This document shows positions 55,801 through 64,000 of a stretch of DNA of 64,000 bases, in pieces (within the stretch, counting starts at the first letter, position 1; the number at the start of each line of letters is the position of its first letter). The notes under the pieces are model-generated. The model saw only the letters and a list, made by a program, of their open reading frames with translations, did not search any database and had not been told where the DNA came from. This DNA is from Litoditis marina. Its lineage: Eukaryota > Nematoda > Chromadorea > Rhabditida > Rhabditidae. The stretch spans positions 5,146,001-5,210,000 of the forward strand of contig OZ038435.1 in the NCBI GenBank assembly GCA_964036275.1. The letters are read 5' to 3'. A program made the position numbers and the translations under genes.

Positions 55801-58800
55801 ACGTCTTTTGGGCAATGAAACCAAAGTGAACATTGTTTCTTTTCGTTTTTTGAAAAAAAAACTGACATGAAGTTGGAAACACAGTCAATTCTAATCAATT
55901 CTAATCAATTCCAATCAATTCCAATCAATTCCAATGGAATTGGAATTGAAAATCTGAGATTTCGAGGAATTGATCGGAATTGGAATTGGAATTGAGCAGT
56001 TTTTGAAAATCTAAAAGAATTGGAATTGGAATTGAGTGGTTTTGAGAATTGCAAAAGAATTGGAATTGGAATTGAGTGGTTTTTGAGAAATGAGAAAGAA
56101 TTGGAATTGGAATTGAGTGGTTTTAGAGAAATGAGAAAGAATTGGAATTGGAATTGACTTGATTTTTGGAATTGATTAACAACCCTAATGGACAGAAAAT
56201 AAGCAAAAGATACAAAAATGTATCTTATCCAAATGAACAATGTAGTGCACGCAAGTTTACCGCTGCCGTATTCACTGTTTCATACCAATCACCCAAAAAC
56301 TCGTATCCTCTCGGAACTAATCAAGTTTTACACGCTAGGTTAGCGGTGAAGTATTCTGATTCCCTGTTTCATGTTCTTTCTTCCGCCATGGTCAAATAAA
56401 CATCTTGTGGGTTGTGAGCAGTTCTAGATGTGAGAATTTCCCGTGACCGTCTTATCAGAAACATTTCAGTACATCGTGGGCACCACCTTAGTTCAAAGTA
56501 TAACCCTTCTATCTCCTAGCCGGAATACCGTATCCTGTAACCGCAATGTACGTTCCGTACTGGTACTTGCCATTTCCTAATTATCGTAACCCGTACGTAT
56601 CGCCTATGCTACGTGGGCACATAGCGTTTCTGAAATACCGTAACCCGTAACCGCATCCTGTTTCCGTACCGGTCCGGTCCTTGTCTGGATCGTCAGCGAA
56701 AGTCCAAGCTGTGACCATCTTTCGAGAGCGTATGATTTTGGTACATCGTGAACAACACCACTAATTAAACGCAAATTCGGTCGTTTCCTCCCTTCAAATT
56801 CGGAATACCGTAACCCTAGCCCAGTTCCGTCGAACGTGCCGCTCCGTTTCTGGTCCGTCAGCGAAAGTCCCGACCGGGAATGAGGCTAATCCGCGTTGTT
56901 GTGACAAGTGTGTTCTCCGCTTGGATGAGACGCAGCACCCGTTTCGCTTCGGGCTATATAGGTCAAGCGAGTGAGATATGGAAAGAGATAACTAGCCACA
57001 CTGTTGACCATATAACATGATCGGACCATGATCACCGTCAAGCTAGAAGCTTATCTGATAGGGTTGCAAATGGGACAGCTGAGAGGCAGTAGCTATTCCC
57101 AATCTCAGAGAGCTCGACCAGGCATATCTCCTATGGTCACAACATTGCACTCTCGGAGATGATGGTTGCTGACACAAGATAAAACAGGCGATTCAGAAGT
57201 TAGTTATGTTCTATCTTTTGCAGTTTATTGTGCAGTACTGCAACTGCAAAAATGCGTATTATACAATCAGCGCGTAACAGAGTAAACAATACTCTACATT
57301 TTATTCTTTCTCCTAAATCTACAATCATAATTTGTAGTGCCACATATACCAATGTGGAAAGACACGTGTTCAATCGCGAATAAACATTCTATTCTATTCT
57401 ATTCTATTCTAGTGCATTGCATAGTCTCAGAGCCCAAGTTTTCGAAAGTAGAATTGACTCAATAGCTCAAACACGGTAGACTTGTTGTTATTCATGAAAG
57501 TTCAAATATCGTCTAGGCAGGATAGGAGCGTTCGAACTGTTTTGAGATGTCATCAAGTGGATCACTTCTTCGGAGACAAGGTATTCGACGGAGTTTTCAT
57601 GAGCCTAGCTTGTGTAACGTTGATAAAAAATAAGTGAGAGGACGAACCCTGAGGGTTGAAGATTGAAACAACAAAGGAAGAAAGAGAGAAAAAAAGGAAG
57701 AAAGCGAGAGAAGAGAGAGTGGAGGATGAGCAAAATACAGGAAAAGAGAGAGAGAACAAAAGAAAGACCAGCGAGAAAGTAAGGAAAATCAGTACACGTC
57801 TTATCAGTGATTCACAAAAATATAATCATGCACGTGGACACAATGTTTGAACGTTTCGGTACCTGGAAAAAAAAAACATTTCTCCGCAACTCACTTGTTA
57901 TATCCTTCCTGCACAATGTGCACTTGTAGCTCTTGAAATGAGCCTGCATTCGATGTCTAGACAAAGAAGAAGAATGACAGAAAACCTTGGAACAAATCGA
58001 GCAGCGGAAAGAACCTGGAATAAATATCAGCTTATGAATTTGTTGATATGTGCTACGTCAGGAGACCCGTGTATTAATCATGCAACGTCAATCGATAGAT
58101 ATGTTTTGCAGAAGCCTGCGCAATCAAACTGATCTCATTGACGAAAAACTACAGAACTAAATAAACAAACGGCAGGTTTTGTTGTTTCATACAATGTAAT
58201 TCTGAATCAATATACAGATTCCATTGCTCTATTTATGCTAATACTCTGTGATCGTCTGGCACCTTTCAGATCGGGTCTCTTCAACTCGGAACGGTAATTT
58301 CCGGCAACGTGACGAGATTCGTCACAGGATGTCGGACTGTTGCTGCCCTCGGTGTCTCTGAAAGAATATTTGGTGATTTTTGAAGTTGTGATCTCTTGAA
58401 TAGTTTAGAATTAGTGTTTGCCAACAATCACTATCCTAGATCAGCTGTTCGAGTCGCTGATATGTGAAACTTAGTGATTATCCCTTGGATCAGAAGATAT
58501 GCCTTCTTTTTCGGTTGTTCGGCTGCTTCTGGTTATGCAGTTAGTATTGGTCATTCGATGAGAGGTAACTTCTGTAAGCCACCTATCTTAAATCTCCTTC
58601 TATGTTGGATAAAACTATCAAACTTATGATTTAAAGTGATACAGTACCTAAAATTGATCTCAACGTAATCCTTCCTCTCGTATTCTGTGCCCTCGCAGCT
58701 GCCCGTGTTCTCCTCCCGCTCTGTCTTCTCTGCGTACTCTTCGGTATCCATAGTCTCTAGCTGGTTCCCAACCGAGCTGAATACGGGACGGACCAATGGT

Positions 58801-58823
58801 TGCGGTCCCATCAGTACCTCCAT
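43838..58823 (-). CDS. C2H2 zinc-finger / coiled-coil transcription factor, long isoform
   Basis: Exons in coding order: 58823-58648 (MEVLMGPQ), 58357-58263, 58014-57895, 47549-47434, 46742-46571, 45999-45838, 45537-45434, 45212-45142, 44937-44814, 44530-44360 and 43963-43838, all phase-consistent; the 3' end is unresolved. An acidic N-terminus precedes finger 1 (CSIC ... HRMQAH) and finger 2 (CTLC ... HMYKQH, split by the 10-kb intron). A third CRCC ... HMH unit lacks a normal last histidine. Next come a QMP tandem repeat, Pro- and Ser-rich stretches, and two C-terminal exons with coiled-coil character (KLTMADNKCRYLESRANTLQ; REHTEHVQRRLLDCQ). A TTCCAG just before the ATG could be a trans-splice site. 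Likely a nuclear DNA-binding regulator; I cannot name the orthologue. The donor of the 44814 exon is weak. Confidence 0.82.
46220..46299. repeat. TTGTAGTTTGATC-family element
   Basis: CTGCTGTGTTTGTAGTTTGA ... CAGATCAAACTACGAC, inverted ends, in an intron of the zinc-finger gene. Confidence 0.75.
46986..47078. repeat. TTGTAGTTTGATC-family element
   Basis: CTGTACTTGTAGTTTGGTCC ... GAGATCAAACTACC. It sits directly beside the palindromic MITE at 47084. Confidence 0.7.
47084..47253. mobile_element. 170-bp near-perfect palindromic MITE
   Basis: AGTACGTATGCTAGAAGATC at the left is mirrored by its reverse complement ending at 47253, and pairing continues through CATCCCATCCTGCGTCTC to a short centre near 47160-47175. 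The whole element can fold into one hairpin. It lies 115 bp before the intron donor-side boundary of the exon at 47434. Confidence 0.88.
48160..48355 (-). mobile_element. tRNA-derived SINE-like element, copy 2
   Basis: Inverse copy of 40084-40280. The B box is at 48196-48206 and the A box at 48239-48249 on the minus strand. It is flanked by CAGTTGGATCTCGATACA on one side and CGGGATCAACCTACAAACAC on the other, so it appears inserted into a TTGTAGTTTGATC-family element. Confidence 0.75.
48985..49165. repeat. purine-rich low-complexity tract
   Basis: GA/GAAA-rich on the plus strand. A similar tract lies at 57655-57780. Open frames on either strand here are composition artefacts. Confidence 0.85.
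49567..49909 (-). CDS. CENP-B/pipsqueak-type helix-turn-helix exon, probable alternative first exon
   Basis: From ATG 49909-49907 the frame gives 114 codons plus one base, ending at a GT donor (49566-49565). Residues 33-80 (KELTLQEKVQLIRLAEE ... QAAIAEKYSIAKSNVCRVLQ) match the CENP-B N-terminal/pipsqueak helix-turn-helix pattern. Basic runs RRKKK and RKRKLK flank it and could serve nuclear import or DNA contact. The donor is phase 1, exactly what the downstream exon at 47549 needs. That exon is also joined by the zinc-finger exon at 57895, also phase 1. I infer an alternative promoter giving a helix-turn-helix version of the same protein. The GC content is clearly higher than the surrounding intron. 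The open frame continues upstream without another ATG, so an earlier spliced start is possible. Confidence 0.78.
52690..52750 (+). repeat. tRNA-like (SINE-type) promoter unit
   Basis: A box TGGCGCAGTGG (52695-52705) and B box GGTTCGATTCC (52737-52747). The outer sequence differs from the 40/48-kb SINE family and no clean cloverleaf forms. Confidence 0.58.
53169..53381. mobile_element. 213-bp MITE, copy 1
   Basis: Ends CCATTCCTACTGACACTCCT and AGGAGTCTCAGTAGGAATGG are inverted. The interior carries AACAGCCTTCGGAAAGTT. It matches 54700-54912 in the same orientation and exact length. Confidence 0.88.
54700..54912. mobile_element. 213-bp MITE, copy 2
   Basis: Same ends and length as 53169-53381, with scattered substitutions. 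Both lie in the 10-kb intron of the zinc-finger gene. Confidence 0.88.
55468..56187. mobile_element. hAT-type non-autonomous element made of GGAATT repeats
   Basis: Ends TAGGGTTGTTA and TAACAACCCTA are inverted and match the hAT end pattern. The 8-bp direct repeat ATGGACAG flanks it at 55460-55467 and 56188-56195, the target length known for hAT elements. The interior is two arrays of AATTGGAATTGGAATT and its complement around a unique core (about 55740-55890). No transposase is present. Confidence 0.88.
56460..56900. repeat. degenerate ~275-bp tandem duplication
   Basis: TACATCGTGGGCACCACC with a following AATACCGTAACCC and GTCAGCGAAAGTCC recur about 275 bp later in diverged form. Non-coding. 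Confidence 0.5.
57387..57412. repeat. (TATTC)n microsatellite
   Basis: Five consecutive ATTCT units. Confidence 0.9.
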
Positions 58824-58828
58824 GTTTC

Positions 58829-61800
58829 TGGAATAGAGATTTACAACTTGTAAAAGAGTAAACCGACAGAAAATGTCAATAATCGAGTTCGATAGCTCAA
58901 TTATGAAAAGCACCGTGTTTGAATGAAAAATGAGATATATCCATCATTTGTTCCGAGTACAGGGTACATGCGTACATGTTCCGATCTAAACTAATTTCTA
59001 GCTAATCGCATATTCATATCTATGGGAAACAGAGATAGATAGTTTTTGTTCATAAGTTATAACTGTTTGGGAAACAATTAACAGCTTTTCTTATATTATT
59101 TAATGGACCTCTCGGATATGACGTGATTAGACGGATATGAAACATTGAATAGTATCATAGAAGTATTTGCAGTTTTTATCCCTTTCAAGGGTTTGTCTCT
59201 ATCACTTAAAATGTGATTGTCGGATAATGAAAGTCGTGAATTTGTAATTATAGATATATTGCTAATTTTTCTCGTAGTTGTTCAATAAAAGAACATCAGA
59301 AGCGTGAATAATTATATCAGAAAGAAGATAAAATATGAACATAAACATATCCGTTCCAGTTCGAAACACTTCAATTTCCCTCGGACTCAAAGTCTAGACA
59401 AATTCACGATTTTGAAGTTCGTGAATAAAAACGGAATCCAGTCATAAAATCTACTTCGCCAGATGCGCTGCGGCCTAATAAGAACGTCAAAAAAGCGAAA
59501 CAAGGTCACGCTTCAGGCAAAATAAATAAACAGCCGATTGATGACTGACGAATTCAGAGAAAAACATACAAACTTCTTTCAAAACCAGTACACGTAGAAC
59601 TCTTATAGCACAGCAGAAATAACTCGGAACTTCACTTCATTTGTAGTTTGAATACGGGGTTCTGATTCGGTATTTCGAAAATGTTGCTGTGTCGCAGCAA
59701 GAGAATTAAAAAATATTATCTAGTGAAAAAGTGAACAAATTTGAAATTCGTGGAGAGAAATTGGAGTCTTTGGAAGGGAGATGGTGTGACTGAAATGAAC
59801 AAGTGAGAGCAAGATTGTTTCTAGAATCTTAGATGGAATAAACAGAATGATTCAGAATATCTTGTCAACCAAATTGTTCAGTTTTCTTTAACTGATTTTA
59901 AAGACATTAAATCAGAATTCCCGACATCGAAATGTATAAGGGTAAAATATAAGAAGCTTTTTTTATTCGTGGCAGTCCTGAAGTTTGCACGGAATGAAAT
60001 TGAGAATAAATGAAAAATCCCTGCAACCCAATGAAAATGTGGGGTAGAACTTTATGAAAATCATATGAATAACAAATCAAAATGTAACCAGACGCAAATC
60101 CAAGTATCGTGCTTTTGCCGAACGTAAAACTACAAAATTGCAATAACTCAAGTTGTATTTGGCGACATTGTGGAGATAACCTGTACTTTAAATCAAAATG
60201 ATCGACTATTTTGAAGGTTGACTTAGTCAATTCAGATTGAGCGTTAAATTAGTACTGTCAATAAAAGGTGTTAGTTCGTTCACAATAATGAAACGGTACG
60301 TGTTCACTCAAGAAAAACGAGAAACAGGACAGATAGATAAATATATAAATACATGCTTCGAAGTCAAACGAAACAAGGATAAAACCCATACATACTTTGG
60401 ACATTACAATCAATTAACATTGTCACAAAACACGTCAGAAATTTTGAGCAACTTTTCTTATCAACTGACGACCGAACGAACAGATCACGGAAAACGTTCA
60501 AAGAGACCAAAAATTGAGTTTAACTTTGCAAGTTCAGTCCGAGCAATGCAGAATGAAAAAAATATGACTAACTAGTTCCTAGAATCACTGTGAGTTTTGC
60601 ATAATCGACGAACTTTGCAAATTCAGGTCGTGGCGAAAGGCGCCTGACCCCAAACACTGTAGACTACGAGAGACGCGCAATCGAGGGCGAAAGTGTGCTG
60701 GATTGGGAACACTGAGGAGGTGAAAACGCGTCCTCGAAAGGGAAATTCGACCAGGATGGACAAAAAGTAGCAGAGGAGAATACACTAAGTCGAAGTGAAG
60801 ACAGGAAAAACCATAGCCTAGGACTACTTACAGTTGCGCCGGGAATTAGGACATGTTGGTAGGAAAAAAGATTGTTTCCCAGTTAATTCAGACCCAGGAG
60901 GTCCTCCCCTGGTCCTTGGATTATAGGAAGGACGTGGTTACCCCTGCTGACAGAAACTTTGATTATAGAATTGAAGTTCGCGTTTTGAACAAGGTGAGGT
61001 CCAATTGTGACTTCATATTTGAGTTTTATCTCTGTAGTGCTCTCACTGCAGAATACTAAACGTTGCATGGTATATAACAAAGTTGACCAGTTGTCAGCGA
61101 ACACAGACAGAATAGAAGCCTTTTCTTGTTGTAAGGTATAACCTCTGCAAAAACGAATTTCTTTTCGATGAAAGGTGGGAAAACTGTGTGATAAGTGAGA
61201 AGAGGACTTTCTCATGTTGTGTTTTCTGGTATGTCAAAGTTTGGGGAAACGCGTTCAAAGCGGGAGTGGAAAGCCGCCGAAGCCTTACTGGAAAAGGCTA
61301 GTTCTAGCGCATAGTGACCCGAAAACTTTGACAACCAGATATATGTGTCACATCCATAGAACATGGTATAGGGAAGACGAGGAAGAGAACGCGTAGAAAA
61401 GACGGTTATCGATCGGTGTCGCTTCGCGTGCTCGCGCGAAAGGAAGCGATAGTGTCATAGGTCAGAGGAAACTCCGCGAGTCTCACAATAGATCTTCTAC
61501 GTGATACGATTTCGCTAGAAAGCTACCAGCAGTTGAGCTGAGTAGCAAAGAGAGGATTTCCCACCTCGTAGTCTTGACAGAACTAAGAAGAGTCAAGGTG
61601 AGAACAAACATCAAACTACAACCAGCTCGGTTTGATTTTATGGTCGGCTTGCTAATTAGTTCTTCTGTAGTTCATGCTAAGTTTGGACTGTGTTCAGCGT
61701 TCAGCAAACCTAGATTAAACACACAGACCGTAACCTTGAAACCATTGCGGCAACACTTTCCATCTTTAAAGGTAAGTGCACACAGAATCTGCCTGAGACT

Positions 61801-61893
61801 ACCGTATGAATTCGAAAAACGATCGATACATCACTACACAACCTGGAGCCAAAATAAGAGAACGAGTCACATACCAATCGTTTAAAGAACATA

Positions 61894-61897
<4 letters not shown>
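58829..61897. other. upstream region of the zinc-finger gene, no gene recognised
   Basis: No phase-consistent exon chain on either strand. Open frames up to ~120 codons here lack motifs and good splice signals. It may contain promoter or untranslated exons of the zinc-finger gene. Confidence 0.45.
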
Positions 61898-61956
<59 letters not shown>

Positions 61957-62121
61957 AGAGAGGAGGAAAAAGAGGGAACGAGAGCGTTGAAGAAAACAGA
62001 AGAATGAGGAGAAACCAGAGACCTAATAAAATGAATACGGAAAAACAGTGGAAGAGCACACGACATAGAGAGAGAGAGTTACATAGAGGGAACGTGAGAG
62101 AGAGAGAGAGAGAGAGAGAGA
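61898..62121. repeat. two GA dinucleotide microsatellites
   Basis: Uninterrupted AG repeats at about 61898-61953 and 62094-62121. A relatively GC-rich, GCGC-containing block follows at about 62165-62300. Confidence 0.95.
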
Positions 62122-62498
62122 TAGACATATAGGGGGAGTAAGTCATGATTTGAGCGTGACGTGATCGTCGCTAACCGAAGAGCCGACACCGTTCCAAATG
62201 GCGCGGCGCTCGCTAGGGAATACGATGCTTACGAAGTGGGTTCGCGCTTGATTTGGTTGTCTCCTTCTAGCGCGCGCCGCGTGAAATTGGGACAACGCTA
62301 GTGCTAGGCGATAGGATACACGACTCTCTCTCTCTCCATCTCTCTGTGAGATAGCGCTAGCCCTCTGGATAAACTCCGCACGACTTGATTTATGTCTGTG
62401 TCACTTGGTAGCTCCGTTCCAATCAACCCCAACTAACAGCTTTAACTGTAGCCGTTGTCACTTCTTCGAAGACTGATGAAGAGGTGACAAAATCTTCG

Positions 62499-62575
62499 TT
62501 GTAGTTTGATCTCGATACACGTCATGATTCACGAAATGGGACCAAAAAGCAGCGGGATCAAAATACAACCACAGC
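62499..62575. repeat. TTGTAGTTTGATC-family element
   Basis: TTGTAGTTTGATCTCGATAC ... GGGATCAAAATACAACCACA. One of the best-preserved copies, with the interior ACGTCATGATTCACGAA. Confidence 0.8.
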
Positions 62576-63328
62576 GAGACAGGGTATAGTTCGTTTCACC
62601 AATCGATGACTTTCTACAGTAATCTATCAGAGATTTAAACGCATTTATCTAGTCAACAAACAGAATTAAAGATTTACGGTTTTGTATGCTTGTAGTACCC
62701 AAAGTTGAAAACTGAATCACAAAGTTTGAACTATGTACAACACCTACAAGATATGATAAGTTCACTTAAAAGTTTCATTATCTTACTGTAGAGGGCAATT
62801 GTTTCGTGAAACAGACTATAACACACAGTAGAGGGCCTACACAGGAATACAGGCACTGTTTTTATTTTCTGCTGATTCTCTTTGGACCACTGATATTGAG
62901 CAGTTGGGAGATGTGTACATACTTCATTCACATAGCCGAACAACCAGCCAAGCCATCGCTTACTACGCGTAAAGGTTGTGAACCGTGGTGAAGCAGTAAA
63001 TCTACCAGGAAAAAGATTGGGAACCTACCAGTTCTCTCTGAAATCCTAGCAAACATACCACTTACTGTTTCATAGAGCAGTGTTGAAATGTTCCACGAAA
63101 AGTTGCGACATTGTCGAAAAGTTCTTTTCAAGTAAAAGAAGTGCGTCATGCTCTGAACAAGGGAAAATCGGGTGACAGCTGGGCCAACAATACCATACTT
63201 TCTTTCAGTTCGGGTACCAACAAAGAATTCGGGTAAATTGCTTGAGAAGGGCGGTGAAATTACAAAATGATACGATCTGTCAGTCAGTTCTAGCAATAAA
63301 GGAATAAAAACTCAATAAAACATAAATG

Positions 63329-63912
63329 AATTTGTCTAAAAAAACGATGTAAAGTGAGAGACGATTAGCTTTTGAGATTGAACTGCATGGAATATAGAAA
63401 AGGAGGACAATAACTCAAGAGGGAAATAAAAAATGTAATCTCGCAATTTTCATGGGTCAAAAACATTTTGTTTTTCAGTGAAAAAAACTTGCAGCAGACA
63501 ATTAGATGAAACGTCCTAATATGATTATCACCATTGATTCGAAAATGATAACAGAACAGAGTACACTATATGTTTCTTGAATATTCATGTAAAGTTAGCA
63601 TTCTAATAGCCTAAGTGTGCACTTTGTCGTTTCACGTTTCCGAGTTCTGCTGTGTTTAACATGTTTCACGTGACTGTGCGATAGACTGACGGTGTAGCTG
63701 ATTTTTGTTTCAGATACGTTTTTAGTGTAAGCGGACTTTTCTAAAAGCTTTAGCATATATTTTTTGAATCAGTCTGTCAGGATGATCATGAAAATTGCGA
63801 GATTAGATTTTTTATTTCCCTCTTGAGTTATTGTCCTCCTTTTCTATATTCCATGCAGTTCAATCTCAAAAGCTAATCGTCTCTCACTTTACATCGTTTT
63901 TTTAGACAAATT
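63329..63912. mobile_element. foldback element with 126-bp inverted repeats
   Basis: 63329-63454 (AATTTGTCTAAAAAAACGAT ...) is the reverse complement of 63787-63912 with about one mismatch. The 330-bp centre contains a CACGTG-family repeat (63616-63684) and no ORF. Confidence 0.92.
63616..63684 (-). repeat. CACGTG-family dispersed repeat, copy 4
   Basis: GTGCACTTTGTCGTTTCACG, then GAGTTCTGCTGTGTTTAACA and TGTTTCACGTGACTGTGCGA. Best-preserved copy, inverse to 10961-11020. Confidence 0.78.
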
Positions 63913-64000
63913 GTCCTCATTTTCTATATTTCCGAAGGAAATAATGAATCAATAGATAGGAAATAATGAGCATCTAATCAATTATTATTAAACTTTTTTC

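Noticed and set aside
55322..56240. Asn/Ser-repeat ORFs on both strands
   Set aside because: They are translations of the GGAATT repeat array of the hAT-type element.
60237..60575. 112-codon plus-strand ORF
   Set aside because: No recognisable domain, does not begin with ATG and no splice partners; composition typical of AT-rich noncoding DNA.
61710..62146. Minus-strand ORFs rich in Leu and Ser
   Set aside because: They are translations of the GA dinucleotide repeats. The same applies to 48858-49137, 17336-17539 and 20766-21035.

Overview
The window looks like nuclear DNA of a Caenorhabditis-type nematode. It is AT-rich, most introns end in TTTTCAG-like acceptors, and it carries a complete nematode-specific Srh chemoreceptor gene plus a second serpentine receptor. 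Genes are split into many small exons. Large introns and intergenic stretches are packed with short non-autonomous transposons. All exon models below were built by eye from splice consensus and reading-frame phase. No alignment or search was run.

Layout. 1-2.5 kb: an orphan hydrophobic ORF and two small inverted-repeat elements. 2.5-9.05 kb: a complete tyrosine-recombinase retrotransposon of PAT/DIRS type. It has split direct repeats (A1 ... B1-A2 ... B2), a damaged gag with a CCHC knuckle, an intact reverse transcriptase/RNase H ORF with YLDD, and an intact four-exon tyrosine recombinase. 10.7-14.5 kb (+): an eight-exon 7TM receptor. 15.1-15.5 kb (-): a probable BEL/Pao integrase remnant. 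16.9-22.9 kb (+): two tandem paralogues for small secreted proteins with a tetra-arginine processing site. 24.3-33.4 kb (+): a ten-exon srh gene whose last intron is a 1.7-kb CGTTA pentamer array. 34.7-41.2 kb (-): a 15-exon SLC36-type amino-acid transporter. 43.8-58.8 kb (-): a C2H2 zinc-finger/coiled-coil regulator. A CENP-B-like helix-turn-helix exon lies inside its 10-kb intron and is phase-compatible as an alternative first exon. 58.8-64 kb: no gene recognised; GA microsatellites and a foldback element.

The cellular genes do not form an obvious pathway: two candidate chemosensory receptors, a duplicated secreted-protein pair, a membrane transporter and a transcription factor. What links the window is mobile-element load. 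At least a dozen inverted-repeat, SINE-like and dispersed repeat families sit in its introns and intergenic DNA. One appears to supply a splice acceptor, and one tandem array fills almost an entire intron. The items I rate highest for follow-up are the intron-containing PAT-like retrotransposon, the alternative helix-turn-helix exon of the zinc-finger gene, the pentamer-filled srh intron and the MITE-derived splice site in the transporter gene.
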